Below are positions 1 to 9,812 of a stretch of 64,000 bases of DNA, piece after piece. Origin of the DNA: Paludibacteraceae bacterium (GTDB taxonomy: Bacteria > Bacteroidota > Bacteroidia > Bacteroidales > Paludibacteraceae); contig JAILLP010000024.1 of assembly GCA_024693065.1 (NCBI GenBank), forward strand, positions 62,001 through 126,000, read 5' to 3'. The notes under the pieces are model-generated. The model searched no databases. It saw only the letters and a program-made list of their open reading frames with translations, and was not told the DNA's origin. Within the stretch, counting starts at the first letter, position 1. Each line of letters starts with the position of its first letter. The position numbers were made by a program, and so were the translations under genes.

Positions 1-2
1 AC

Positions 3-497
3 GACCCGGGCAGAGTCCGCAACGAGGAACTGATGAAGTATATGTATGGCAAAAACGAGGCGGAGGCAAGGAAACGCTTGGTCCGTGTCAAATGGTTCAA
101 GCAACAACTGCTGTTCAGTAGCGTGAACGGCGCGGCCGATAGTCTGAAAGCGGTGGCCAAGGAACTGGCACAACTCCCCGCCTCCTACCAGAAGTACTTC
201 GACAACTCCTCCACTTTCTATTGGCGCACCGTCCGGGGAAGCAACCGTTTGAGCGCACATAGCTTCGGCATCGCCATCGATATCTGCACGAAATTCTCCG
301 ACTACTGGCGATGGAAGAACCCCGGCAAAGGGGAGGAAGATAGTCTGAAATATACGAACCGTATCCCGAAAGAGATCATCCAGATATTCGAGAAGCACGG
401 ATTCATCTCAGGTGCGAGGTGGTACCACTTCGACACGATGCACTTCGAATTCAGGCCTGACCTGCTACAGGCAAGCCGTCAACAAACAAACAACTAA
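3..497 (+). CDS. M15-family D-alanyl-D-alanine carboxypeptidase-like protein (5' truncated by window edge)
   Basis: Frame open to the window start (DPGRVRNEELMKYMYGK...); motifs SAHSFGIAIDI and WYHFDTMHFEF typical of VanY/M15 zinc peptidases. Confidence 0.75.
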   Translation, partial: DPGRVRNEELMKYMYGKNEAEARKRLVRVKWFKQQLLFSSVNGAADSLKAVAKELAQLPASYQKYFDNSSTFYWRTVRGSNRLSAHSFGIAIDICTKFSDYWRWKNPGKGEEDSLKYTNRIPKEIIQIFEKHGFISGARWYHFDTMHFEFRPDLLQASRQQTNN

Positions 498-509
498 ACT
501 TCAAGCCTC

Positions 510-1511
510 ATGGGAACACAAAAGAAAATCAACACACTACTAAGTTCAGGAATGATGCTACTCCTCGCGGGGATACCCCTCATCTCCTGCGCAGGAACGC
601 CCGCCGAGACGAGCAAAGGGGGAGAAGTGTCCATTCAGACCGTTAATCCAAGCGACAGCTCTATCGTCACAGAGAAAAAGAACGATTATACAAGCAGCAA
701 ATACTACCGCATAGACCCGCAAGGGAACACGCTCAAGAGCCGTTACGTATGCCTCGACAACGATTGGGAGCGCCCGTATACCGACGGATACGCAGAGTGG
801 TTGCTCAGTATGGAGCTACATCCGCAAGGACACGAGACTCGCTACTACAACGGTGACGTCAAGTACAATTCCAGCAGAATCTGTGTGGGTGTCCTGAAGA
901 CGGACTTGGTGGGCACCTTCAACGGCAAAGGAAAGGAAGTGCCGGCTGACCTGCAACAATGCGCCGACGCCTGCATGCGTCTGTGGGCGGAGTATCTTTG
1001 GAAGAACAAACAATACGAAAAGATCCACTTCAAAGGAGGCAACGGATTCGTCTACGAATACACTAAATGGGCGGCTGGCTACCGTGTCCACTTCGACAGA
1101 AACTGGAAAGCCTCATGGAGCAAAGATGCCCAGCCCGACTACAGTTACACCACTTTCCGCAAGTACCTCTCCCTGGTATTCACCTACTGCGGCACAGCCT
1201 CCCTGGCGGCAGAGTTGAAGAAAGTGACGCCGACCGACATCCGTCCGGGAGACCTACTCATCTACGGAGGCAGTCCTGGCCACGCATTGACCGTCATGGA
1301 CGTGCTACGCAACAAGAAGACGGGGCAACTAAGGGTTATGTTCAGCCAAAGCTACATGCCAGCGCAGGAGATAGAAATACTCGCCAGCCCGGACAACAGC
1401 AACGCCCCATGGTTCGACATAGACATTGAGAAACGCCCTTGGGTCAATACACCAGAGTGGTATTTCGACTTCAATAAAAAAAGTGCGTTCCGAAGATGGA
1501 GCAACAGATAA
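510..1511 (+). CDS. DUF4846-like lipoprotein
   Basis: Signal peptide with lipobox (LAGIPLISC); overall sequence resembles the Bacteroidetes DUF4846 family. Confidence 0.65.
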   Translation: MGTQKKINTLLSSGMMLLLAGIPLISCAGTPAETSKGGEVSIQTVNPSDSSIVTEKKNDYTSSKYYRIDPQGNTLKSRYVCLDNDWERPYTDGYAEWLLSMELHPQGHETRYYNGDVKYNSSRICVGVLKTDLVGTFNGKGKEVPADLQQCADACMRLWAEYLWKNKQYEKIHFKGGNGFVYEYTKWAAGYRVHFDRNWKASWSKDAQPDYSYTTFRKYLSLVFTYCGTASLAAELKKVTPTDIRPGDLLIYGGSPGHALTVMDVLRNKKTGQLRVMFSQSYMPAQEIEILASPDNSNAPWFDIDIEKRPWVNTPEWYFDFNKKSAFRRWSNR

Positions 1512-1527
1512 AAACAGACAAAAAGCA

Positions 1528-1556
1528 GGCGTGCCATACATAAGCTATGGCACGCC
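1528..1556 (-). terminator. Intrinsic terminator of fabD
   Basis: Perfect 11-bp stem GGCGTGCCATA/TATGGCACGCC; T-rich tract follows on the minus strand. Confidence 0.65.
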
Positions 1557-1612
1557 CGTTATCTATAATATCCGCAAGGGATTATTCCCCTAACGTTTCT
1601 ATCCTACCACGA

Positions 1613-2497
1613 TTACAGAGCAGCGGAGATCGTCTCCACGCCCTTGTCGATCTTACGAACCAAGCCCACCAAAACGGAGCCCGGACCGACCTCCGTGAAG
1701 CTATCGGCGCCAGCGGCAATCATGTTCTGCACGGACTGGGTCCACTTCACTGGAGAAGTAAGTTGTTTCACCAAATTAGCCTTGATTGTCTCAGGGTCAG
1801 TCTCCGCTTTCGTGGTGACGTTCTGATAAACAGGGCAGATAGGCGCACGGAAGCTTGTAGCCTCGATAGCCGCAGCCAACTCCACCTTCGCAGGTTCCAT
1901 CAATGGAGAGTGGAACGCACCGCTCACGGAGAGCTTCAACGCACGACGCGCGCCTGCAGCCGTAGCCAATTCACAAGCCTTGTCGATGCCCGCCATCGTG
2001 CCGGAGATTACCAATTGGCCAGGACAGTTATAGTTGGCAGGGACAACCACCTCGCCTTGCACAGAGGCGCAGATCTCCTCCACCTTCTCGTCAGTCAAAC
2101 CAATGATGGCGGCCATGGTGGAAGGATTCATCTCGCAAGCCTTCTGCATCGCCAAGGCACGCTTGGAAACGAGGCTCACACCGTCCGCGAAGTCAATCGC
2201 GCCAGCGGCCACCAATGCGGAGAACTCACCCAAGGAGTGACCCGCGACCATATCAGGAGCGAACTTCTCGCCCAGCGACTTCGCCAAGATGACAGAGTGG
2301 AGGAACACAGCAGGTTGGGTCACCTTCGTCTGCTTCAACTCAGACTCGTCGCCAGCGAACATGACATCCGTGATACGGAAGCCAAGTATATCATTAGCCT
2401 TTTCAAACAGATCCTTCGCCAAAGGGATGTTTTCATACAAATCCTTGCCCATTCCGATGAATTGGGCGCCTTGTCCAGGAAATACAAATGCTTTCAT
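1613..2497 (-). CDS. fabD: Malonyl-CoA:ACP S-malonyltransferase
   Basis: MKAFVFPGQGAQFIGMG, GHSLGEFSALVAAGA, SGAFHSPLM motifs. Confidence 0.95.
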   Translation of the reverse strand: MKAFVFPGQGAQFIGMGKDLYENIPLAKDLFEKANDILGFRITDVMFAGDESELKQTKVTQPAVFLHSVILAKSLGEKFAPDMVAGHSLGEFSALVAAGAIDFADGVSLVSKRALAMQKACEMNPSTMAAIIGLTDEKVEEICASVQGEVVVPANYNCPGQLVISGTMAGIDKACELATAAGARRALKLSVSGAFHSPLMEPAKVELAAAIEATSFRAPICPVYQNVTTKAETDPETIKANLVKQLTSPVKWTQSVQNMIAAGADSFTEVGPGSVLVGLVRKIDKGVETISAAL

Positions 2498-2510
2498 AAA
2501 AAAGTTATGA

Positions 2511-3434
2511 TTAATGGTTAAATGAATGCGTGTTTGAATAATTCACAAAAGTAGCCTCTGGCCATTTGGAGAGGTCAGAACGGCTCTCACACCTTGCTTG
2601 GAAGTCCTTATCCATATTAGAGAAGAAATCTATACCCGTCATTCTTTCCACCTCATCCACCGTAGTGACATAATCGGTGAAAGGCTTATCGAGCGCCTGA
2701 TTCGGGATGACGAAGGCGATCATCTTCTCCTTGCCCCGTTTCGAGAAGTCGAAAAGGATTTTGTAGAATTTATCAGGGATAGTCACATTGGTCCGCACAT
2801 CCTTGCCACGACTTGTGGCGTACATCTTCCGAGCTTCCTGCCCTGGTTTCGGGAGCACAGGACCTGTCACCACATAAAGGCGTTCATACTTCCGCACCCA
2901 CGAGCGAGTCTGCATCTCTAGATCGTTCCAAATGCCATTGTTAAAGCCCTTCACCTGCGGGGAAATATTGCTGGTCAAGAAACACTCCTCCATAGCGGTG
3001 GCATCGAAGCGCATGTCAGCGGAAGGTGCCAAATGCCCCCTGTCGTAGCCACTGTTCTGGTAATCCTGAGGATTAGCGGAGCCCGTCTCCACCATAGGGT
3101 CGGAGGAGAAATCCTCCTTACGGGCCAGATTGCCCTCCACCTCGCCTCTCGTAAGCTCGTAAGCCACCCACTCAGACTGCTCGTCCGACTCCGAATAAGA
3201 GAAAGAGTAGTTCGCATGGCGATAGGTTTTTCCCTTGCAATTGGTATGCGTGAAGACAGCGTCACCCGACGGATTATCATCCAATGAAGCCGCAGTCCCC
3301 GAGGTAGGGAAAACCTTGGTTAGGTCCTGAGATTCCGTCTCGGACGAAGAAGTAGCAGGCACATCCGCAGGAAGAGCCACACAAGCCCCCAAGAGCAGGG
3401 GGAAGAGATATGCTATAGAGTAAAAAAGCCTCAT
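2511..3434 (-). CDS. DNA/RNA non-specific endonuclease (NUC1 family), lipoprotein
   Basis: Start set at MRLFYSIAYLFPLLLGAC (lipobox); DRGHLAPSADM active-site motif, NISPQ...NNGIWNDLE. Confidence 0.85.
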   Translation of the reverse strand: MRLFYSIAYLFPLLLGACVALPADVPATSSSETESQDLTKVFPTSGTAASLDDNPSGDAVFTHTNCKGKTYRHANYSFSYSESDEQSEWVAYELTRGEVEGNLARKEDFSSDPMVETGSANPQDYQNSGYDRGHLAPSADMRFDATAMEECFLTSNISPQVKGFNNGIWNDLEMQTRSWVRKYERLYVVTGPVLPKPGQEARKMYATSRGKDVRTNVTIPDKFYKILFDFSKRGKEKMIAFVIPNQALDKPFTDYVTTVDEVERMTGIDFFSNMDKDFQARCESRSDLSKWPEATFVNYSNTHSFNH

Positions 3435-4282
3435 TTCACAGCTTTTAAGCTCATGTCCAGACCTTTCACGGAATGGGTAAGCGCACCGACAGAGATGAAG
3501 TCCACGCCACACTCAGCATACGAGCGCAACGTCTTGAAGGTGATGCCGCCGGAAGACTCCGTCTCGCACCTGCCGTTGATGATCTTCACAGCCTTGCGGG
3601 TTGTCTCCGTGTCGAAGTTGTCGAGCATGATTCTATCCACGCCACCGATCTTCAACACCTGATCCAGCTCATCCAGGTTACGCACCTCCACCTCTATCTT
3701 CAGGTTCTTGCCCTTCTCCTTCAGGTAACGTTTCGCGTTAGTGACCGCATTCTCGATACCGCCAGCGAAATCAATGTGATTATCTTTCAATAGGATCATA
3801 TCAAAAAGGCCGATACGATGGTTGCCACCGCCACCGATCTTAACGGCCATCTTTTCCAAAATACGAAGACCTGGTGTCGTCTTACGGGTATCGATCACCT
3901 TCGTATGCAGGTCAGCGATCTCCTTGGCGTACTTATTCGTCTGCGTGGCGATACCGCTCATGCGCTGCATGATATTCAGTACGATGCGCTCCGTCTGAAG
4001 CAGAGAACGCTCCTTGCCCGAAACGTAGAAAGCGATGTCTCCCGGTTTCACGTGTGCGCCATCCTCGATCAGCACCTCCACTTGAAGTTCAGGATCAAAC
4101 TTGGCGAAGACGCGCTTAGCGATCTCCACGCCAGCGAGCACGCCCTCCTCCTTGATGAGCAGTTGCGCCTTCCCCTTCTGTGATTCAGGGATACAACAAA
4201 GCGTGGTATGGTCTCCGTCACCGATATCCTCCGCGAAAGCGAGGTCCAGCAAATCTTCAATTAATTCATTTTCACTTTTCAT
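3431..4282 (-). CDS. nadC: Nicotinate-nucleotide pyrophosphorylase (carboxylating)
   Basis: DTRKTTPGLRILEKMAVKIGGGGNHRIGL motif; 4-nt overlap with the downstream nuclease start. Confidence 0.95.
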   Translation of the reverse strand: MKSENELIEDLLDLAFAEDIGDGDHTTLCCIPESQKGKAQLLIKEEGVLAGVEIAKRVFAKFDPELQVEVLIEDGAHVKPGDIAFYVSGKERSLLQTERIVLNIMQRMSGIATQTNKYAKEIADLHTKVIDTRKTTPGLRILEKMAVKIGGGGNHRIGLFDMILLKDNHIDFAGGIENAVTNAKRYLKEKGKNLKIEVEVRNLDELDQVLKIGGVDRIMLDNFDTETTRKAVKIINGRCETESSGGITFKTLRSYAECGVDFISVGALTHSVKGLDMSLKAVK

Positions 4283-4353
4283 TCTTCAAACAAAGATTAT
4301 AGGGGGGAATCCCCCTTCGTTAATATGCAAAAACAGAGGTAGCGTTCGCTGCC

Positions 4354-4740
4354 TCAATTAGCGGACTGTTCAATCTTCAATTGGCAGATCGACTCCCTCG
4401 AACCGCTCTTTGTAGTGAGAATCAGGACCTGGAAGGTGCCTGAATCCGTATAGAGTTTACCCATCAACAAACCGGTCTTCTCCTTTTCCGTCTTGTGGGT
4501 CACGGAAAAATTGGAAGGACGATGCTTCCTAAAGAACGAAGAGATGGCATCCTGAGCCTGCATTTTGCTCTTGGAACTGCCAGCGCGTTCAATGGTCAAG
4601 TCAACACTCGAATCCAAAAACGAATTAATTCGTTGCACATCCCCCACTGAGAAAGCCCTCACAATGTCCGGATTCGCATGAGCGGAAGCCATCACGGCTC
4701 CAAACAGCAGAATCAAGACGATTCTTTTTCTTATTTTCAT
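4354..4740 (-). CDS. DUF4783-like protein
   Basis: Small exported protein next to nadC; sequence resembles the Bacteroidetes DUF4783 family. Confidence 0.65.
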   Translation of the reverse strand: MKIRKRIVLILLFGAVMASAHANPDIVRAFSVGDVQRINSFLDSSVDLTIERAGSSKSKMQAQDAISSFFRKHRPSNFSVTHKTEKEKTGLLMGKLYTDSGTFQVLILTTKSGSRESICQLKIEQSAN

Positions 4741-4813
4741 AATTCCTTAAATATTATCTCGGCATGTTTTCATTTAATACTACAAAAACGATGTCTAAAA
4801 AACTCTTTTTTAA

Positions 4814-4821
4814 TATTTTTG
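4814..4821 (+). promoter_or_regulatory. Bacteroidetes -7 element (TATTTTTG) for rlmH
   Basis: Exact TAnnTTTG match about 20 nt upstream of the ORF start. Confidence 0.5.
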
Positions 4822-4840
4822 CGACATAAAAAATGTGAAT

Positions 4841-5314
4841 ATGAGAATCACACTTCTTACAGTCGGCAAAACTAATGATTTATCCTTTAAAAATGCAATT
4901 TCCGAGTACCAAAAGCGACTAAAATTCTACATTTCTTTTGATATCGAGGAAATACCTTCGCTAAAAAACACGAAAAACTTGACAGAGGACAATCAAAAGC
5001 AGAAAGAGGGGGAACTCATCCTGAAATACTTGCAACCGGAGGACGAGGTGGTTCTTTTGGACGACAAGGGGTCGGAATACACCTCCAAACAGTTCGCTTC
5101 ATACATCGAGAAGAAGAGCGCTTCGGGTCTCAAACGCCTCGTTTTCGTCGTCGGAGGTCCCTACGGATTCTCCCAGGAGGTCTACCAACGGGCGAACGAC
5201 AAAGTCTCCCTCTCCCGCATGACGTTCTCCCACCAGATGGTGCGTCTCGTCTTCACGGAACAACTCTACCGTGCCATGACCATCATGCGGGGGGAACCGT
5301 ACCATCACGAATAA
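4841..5314 (+). CDS. rlmH: 23S rRNA (pseudouridine1915-N3)-methyltransferase
   Basis: MRITLLTVGKT..., FVVGGPYGF, LSRMTFSHQMVRLVFTEQLYRAMTIMRGEPYHHE. Confidence 0.95.
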   Translation: MRITLLTVGKTNDLSFKNAISEYQKRLKFYISFDIEEIPSLKNTKNLTEDNQKQKEGELILKYLQPEDEVVLLDDKGSEYTSKQFASYIEKKSASGLKRLVFVVGGPYGFSQEVYQRANDKVSLSRMTFSHQMVRLVFTEQLYRAMTIMRGEPYHHE

Positions 5315-5490
5315 AAATTAAGAATTAAGAGTTAAGAATTACGTGTAAACCCCTGTACAAAAGGGGCGTCAAATCACAGACAGGGGTGCCCCGTTCCGAA
5401 GGAGCGACATTATAGACCTTAAACATTTGTGTTGGTTGTCCTCTAAGCCCCGAAGGGGCATCATTATTGACCTTAGGCTCAAAAGGTGTT
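5314..5490. repeat. Intergenic composite repeat, locus A (AATTAAG tandem plus GC-rich hairpin core)
   Basis: aaaattaagaattaagagttaagaatt followed by gtaaacccctgtacaaaaggggc and ccccgaaggggc; related sequence recurs near 42.3 kb and 56.7-57.0 kb. Confidence 0.6.
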
Positions 5491-5497
5491 CTCAAAC

Positions 5498-6334
5498 CTA
5501 ATTCGAGAAAAGCTCAGCCACCATAGTAGCATACGTCTTCGAGACAGGAATGACCTCACAAGAATTGCCCGAATCGAGCTCCAGCAACAACCCCTCCGCC
5601 GACTTGCGAAGGACACGCACCTTCCTGAAATTCACCACGTAGAAACGATGGCAACGACGGATGTTGTAGGAGGAGAAAGACTCCTCGATGCTCTTCAATG
5701 AGTTGCGGAGCATGAACCGCATCTTTTCCCCCCGATTGTTCAGGTAGAATATGTAAATATAATTATCCGCCGACTGGGCATACAAGAAATCATCTATGCG
5801 GATGGAAATGCGAAAAACGCCCTTTTCATCGTAGAAATTCAACACCTCATGGTCCTTATCCACCAACTTGATTTGGGAAGAAATCTCACTGATCACCTGT
5901 TTTTTCTCCTGCAACGCAAAATAGAGCCACGAGATCGTATAGGGCAACGCCAAAATGGTGACGACCGAGACGGACGTATGCAACATGATCGGCAAGAAAG
6001 GACGATGGGCGGCATCCACCGACCATCCCACGAGGGATAATCCTAACGATATGAAAATCAACTCTAAGACAATCCACCAACAAAACTGTTGGAAGGTGAA
6101 AGGATGCTTATGATGAATCTTATAGAAGGCGAAACGGCTGGCGGACATAATGATGTATCCTATGATAACAAGGGACAAGACGTAATAATTAGATCTACCC
6201 TCACCCTCCAGACCACGGATAAAGACATTCGGCCTATAGACAAAAGAGAAGAGCGCCGCCAGGATAAAAACCAGCGTAAGGAAGTGCAAAATGCCCCTCT
6301 TCTCCGTCATAAATATAGGTATATGTCTCTCCAT
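5498..6334 (-). CDS. Membrane-anchored LytTR-domain transcriptional regulator
   Basis: Several hydrophobic N-terminal segments followed by a LytTR domain (FYDEKGVFRISIRIDDFLYAQSADNYIYIFY...RCHRFYVVNFRKV). Confidence 0.85.
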   Translation of the reverse strand: MERHIPIFMTEKRGILHFLTLVFILAALFSFVYRPNVFIRGLEGEGRSNYYVLSLVIIGYIIMSASRFAFYKIHHKHPFTFQQFCWWIVLELIFISLGLSLVGWSVDAAHRPFLPIMLHTSVSVVTILALPYTISWLYFALQEKKQVISEISSQIKLVDKDHEVLNFYDEKGVFRISIRIDDFLYAQSADNYIYIFYLNNRGEKMRFMLRNSLKSIEESFSSYNIRRCHRFYVVNFRKVRVLRKSAEGLLLELDSGNSCEVIPVSKTYATMVAELFSN

Positions 6335-6386
6335 CTTGATTCGTTTGTTGCGCGAAAATAGTTAATTTATCTTCATGTTACAATTT

Positions 6387-6468
6387 TTTCGCAAAGTCAA
6401 ATTCGCTCATTTCGCAAAAATAATCGAAATTTCACCCCACAATATGAAATTTCGTCCCTTTTAAAGGG
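6387..6468. promoter_or_regulatory. Cluster of symmetric/repeated motifs in the LytTR / fabH divergent intergenic region
   Basis: TTTCGCAAA at 6387 and 6410; CGAAATTTCA...TGAAATTTCG (6425-6434/6445-6454); CCCTTTTAAAGGG (6456-6468). Confidence 0.5.
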
Positions 6469-6613
6469 TGCCGTAACCCATAATAAACCATAAAATTTCC
6501 CGATGGAATTGGATTTTTTAATTTTGCATCGCCGAAAATTGAGCAAAATGGCTCTAAAAGTCGGCGAGCGAACAAGCAGAGCTCCAAATCTGCTATTTAC
6601 GTAACGATTTAAG

Positions 6614-7561
6614 ATGAAAATCATAGGAACAGGAAGTGCAATTCCACGGAGAGAGGTGACCAACGACATGCTTGCGGAGTTCTTGGACACGAGCGACGAA
6701 TGGATATCCACCCGCACGGGCATTAAAAGTCGCAGAGTGTTGTCGACGGACGAGGATCTCACGCAACTGGCCATACAAGCAGCGAAGGAAGCGTTGAAAG
6801 ATGCGAAGATAGACGCGTCCGAATTGGACTACATCTTGTGCCACAACGTGAGCAACGACTTCGAGACACCGGCACTCGCCTGCGTCATCCAAGGTGCGGT
6901 CAGCGCACATTGCCCATCTCTCGACTTGAATGGCGCTTGTTCAGGCTTCATCTTCACGCTAGACTGCGCCAACGGTTTGATGAAAGCCGGAAGAGCGAAA
7001 AAAATCCTCATCGTATGCGCGGAACACATGACGAAAATGACAGACTGGACCCGCCGCGAGAGCTGCGTGCTGTTCGGAGATGGCGCGGGAGCTATCATCA
7101 TCACAGACGAGGGACCGGACTGCGAAATCAGCATATCAACCACCTATAGCGACGCACTCACCTGCAATGCGAGGGTGGTAACCACTCCGTTCAGCCAACA
7201 AGAGGAGAAGTACGCCAAACTGGTGATGAAGGGAAGGGAAGTATTCAAGTTAGCCGTACAGAGTTCGGCGCATGACATACAAGATGTGATGGACAAGGCG
7301 CACGTGACAGCGGAAGACGTGAGATTCTTCTTGCTACACCAAGCCAACCTACGCATCGTGGACGCCATAAAATCTCACCTGGACCAACCGGAAGAAAAAT
7401 TCCCTCACAACATCGAGAGGCGAGGCAACACCTCCTCCGCAAGCGTGCCGCTGCTGTTGGACGAAATCAACAAACAGGGTATGATTAAAGAGGGTGACAT
7501 ACTGGTATTCAGTGCGTTCGGCGCCGGATTCTCCTCCGGAGCGTGCCTCGTGAGATGGTAA
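6614..7561 (+). CDS. fabH: 3-oxoacyl-ACP synthase III
   Basis: KAS III Cys-His-Asn triad: LNGACSGFIF, LLHQANLRI, RRGNTSSASVP. Confidence 0.92.
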   Translation: MKIIGTGSAIPRREVTNDMLAEFLDTSDEWISTRTGIKSRRVLSTDEDLTQLAIQAAKEALKDAKIDASELDYILCHNVSNDFETPALACVIQGAVSAHCPSLDLNGACSGFIFTLDCANGLMKAGRAKKILIVCAEHMTKMTDWTRRESCVLFGDGAGAIIITDEGPDCEISISTTYSDALTCNARVVTTPFSQQEEKYAKLVMKGREVFKLAVQSSAHDIQDVMDKAHVTAEDVRFFLLHQANLRIVDAIKSHLDQPEEKFPHNIERRGNTSSASVPLLLDEINKQGMIKEGDILVFSAFGAGFSSGACLVRW

Positions 7562-7594
7562 TTTTATTAAGACAAAAATCTAAAGGATAAAGAT

Positions 7595-8542
7595 ATGATT
7601 TCAAGTAAGATTTGTGATTTAATCGGTATTCAATACCCTATTTTCCAAGGGGGTATGGCATGGATTTCAGATGCCAAATTGGCCAGTGCAGTATCAGAAG
7701 CGGGAGGTTTGGGACTCATCTCCGCCATGAACGCCAATGCGGAATACGTCAGAGAAGAAATCCGCAAATGCAAAACGATGACGAAAAAGCCTTTCGGCGT
7801 CAACATCATGTTGCAAAGCCCATTTGCGGAAGAGGTTGCGAAGGTGGTTATCGAAGAGAAAGTGGATGTCATCACCACAGGTGCGGGCAATCCATCTAAA
7901 TACATGAAAGCTTGGTTGGAAGCAGGCATCAAGGTCGTACCAGTCGTTGCATCCGCAGCATTCGCCATCTTGATGGAGAGAATCGGTGCGAGCGCAGTGG
8001 TAGCGGAAGGTTGCGAGTCTGGCGGTCACGTCGGCGAGCTCAACACAATGGCGCTGATTCCTCAGGTGGTAGACGCAGTGAAGATCCCTGTGTTGGCAGC
8101 CGGTGGTATCGGAGACGGTAGAGGTATGGCCGCAGCCTTCATGCTCGGCGCGGAGGGCGTACAATGCGGTACTTGCTTCCTCGTGGCTGACGAGTGCTGT
8201 GTAAGCCAAACTTATAAGGATAAAATCATCTCGGCAAGCGACACCGCCACCATCGTGACGGGTAAGAGATTCGGTCACCCGGTTCGTTCCTTGAAGACTC
8301 CATTCTCCAAGAAATTCGCGGACATGGAGAAGGACAACACCATCACCGACGAGGAGATCATGGCATTCGGCGCAGGATCACTCAGGAAAGCGGTAGTTGA
8401 CGGAGACGCGAAGGGCGGTTCCTTCATGGCCGGACAAATCGCTGGTCTCATCAAAGAGCAACGCCCTGCCAAGGCAATCATCGAATCGATGGTCAGCGAA
8501 GCGGAATCCTTATTAAACAAAGCTAATAACAGAATCAAATAA
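7595..8542 (+). CDS. fabK: FabK-type enoyl-ACP reductase (FMN-dependent; 2-nitropropane dioxygenase-like fold)
   Basis: YPIFQGGMAWISDAKLASAVSEAGGLG, AEGCESGGHVGE, AAGGIGDGRGMAAAFMLGAEGVQCGT. Confidence 0.85.
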   Translation: MISSKICDLIGIQYPIFQGGMAWISDAKLASAVSEAGGLGLISAMNANAEYVREEIRKCKTMTKKPFGVNIMLQSPFAEEVAKVVIEEKVDVITTGAGNPSKYMKAWLEAGIKVVPVVASAAFAILMERIGASAVVAEGCESGGHVGELNTMALIPQVVDAVKIPVLAAGGIGDGRGMAAAFMLGAEGVQCGTCFLVADECCVSQTYKDKIISASDTATIVTGKRFGHPVRSLKTPFSKKFADMEKDNTITDEEIMAFGAGSLRKAVVDGDAKGGSFMAGQIAGLIKEQRPAKAIIESMVSEAESLLNKANNRIK

Positions 8543-8544
8543 GC

Positions 8545-9771
8545 ATGAGAAGAGTAGTCATCACAGGAATGGGCATCATTTCGCCCATCGGGAAAGACAT
8601 CAAGACATTTTGGGAGAATCTGAAGAATGGAGTTTGCGGTATCGACTTCATCCAAAATATCGACACGACCGGTTTGGAAGTGAAGATCGCCGGTGAAGTG
8701 CGGGATTTCCGTGCCGAGGACTTCGGCGTAGAGAAAGGCATGGCGCGCAAGGCTGACCGTTACTGTCAATTTGCCCTCGCCGCCGCACAGCAAGCTATGA
8801 ACGACAGAGGTGACCTCGGATTGCCTAACGAAAGAGTCGGCGTTTACGTAGGCTCCGGAATCGGTGGCATGCAGACATTCCTCAACGAGAGCAAGAAAAT
8901 GTTCGAAGAGGGTCCGGGTCGTGTCTCTCCCCTATTCATTCCAATGATGATCTCCAACATCGCGGCCGGCAACATCGCCATCGCACACCATGCGGAAGGT
9001 CCATGTCTGCCAGTCGTGACAGCCTGCGCAACCAGTACGCACGCGATCGGTGAAGCCTACAGAGCCATCAAATACGGCTATGCGGACGCTATCATCGCCG
9101 GTGGTGCGGAAGCGACCATCAATCCATTGGCGATCGGTGGTTTCACCAACTGCAAGGCATTGTCCAAGTCGGGCGATCCTAAACGCGCCTCCCTGCCATT
9201 CGACGCGGAGCGCAAGGGATTCGTCATCGGAGAGGGCGCCGGAATCGTCATCCTGGAGGAATATGAGCATGCGAAAGCATCTGGCGCAAAGATATACGGT
9301 GAGATCTGCGGCTACGGCAACACCTGCGACGCTTATCACTACACCGCACCGAAACCAGACGGAACATGCGCTTCCAGAGCGATCAAAATGGCTCTCGACG
9401 AGGCGAACTACAGCGAGAAGGACACGTTGTACGTCAATGCGCACGGTACAGGTACCCACATGAACGACTCCTCGGAAACCCAAGCCCTCAAGCTGGCGTT
9501 AGGCGAAAAGGAGGCTCGCAGGGCTCACATCAGCTCATCCAAGTCCATGACAGGACACATGTTGGGCGCAGCTGGTGGCGTAGAGGTAATCGTATCGGCC
9601 TTGTCTCTCCAAGAGGGCGTCGTGACGCCTACCATCGGACTCAACAATCCTGACCCTGAGTGCGACTTGGATTACACGCCAAACAAAGCGCAGAAAGCGG
9701 ACTTGACCATCGCCATCTCCAACTCGTTGGGATTCGGTGGGCACAACGCCTGCGTCGCAATAAGAAAATAA
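8545..9771 (+). CDS. fabF: Beta-ketoacyl-ACP synthase II
   Basis: Cys-His-His triad: VVTACATSTHAIGEAYR, NAHGTGTHMNDSSE, KSMTGHMLGAAGGVE. Confidence 0.92.
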   Translation: MRRVVITGMGIISPIGKDIKTFWENLKNGVCGIDFIQNIDTTGLEVKIAGEVRDFRAEDFGVEKGMARKADRYCQFALAAAQQAMNDRGDLGLPNERVGVYVGSGIGGMQTFLNESKKMFEEGPGRVSPLFIPMMISNIAAGNIAIAHHAEGPCLPVVTACATSTHAIGEAYRAIKYGYADAIIAGGAEATINPLAIGGFTNCKALSKSGDPKRASLPFDAERKGFVIGEGAGIVILEEYEHAKASGAKIYGEICGYGNTCDAYHYTAPKPDGTCASRAIKMALDEANYSEKDTLYVNAHGTGTHMNDSSETQALKLALGEKEARRAHISSSKSMTGHMLGAAGGVEVIVSALSLQEGVVTPTIGLNNPDPECDLDYTPNKAQKADLTIAISNSLGFGGHNACVAIRK

Positions 9772-9812
9772 GTTCAGAAGAACGAACAACCTAGATCATA
9801 ATTAGTATTTGT

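Noticed and set aside
1547-2521. 324-aa plus-strand ORF
   Set aside because: Antisense shadow of fabD.
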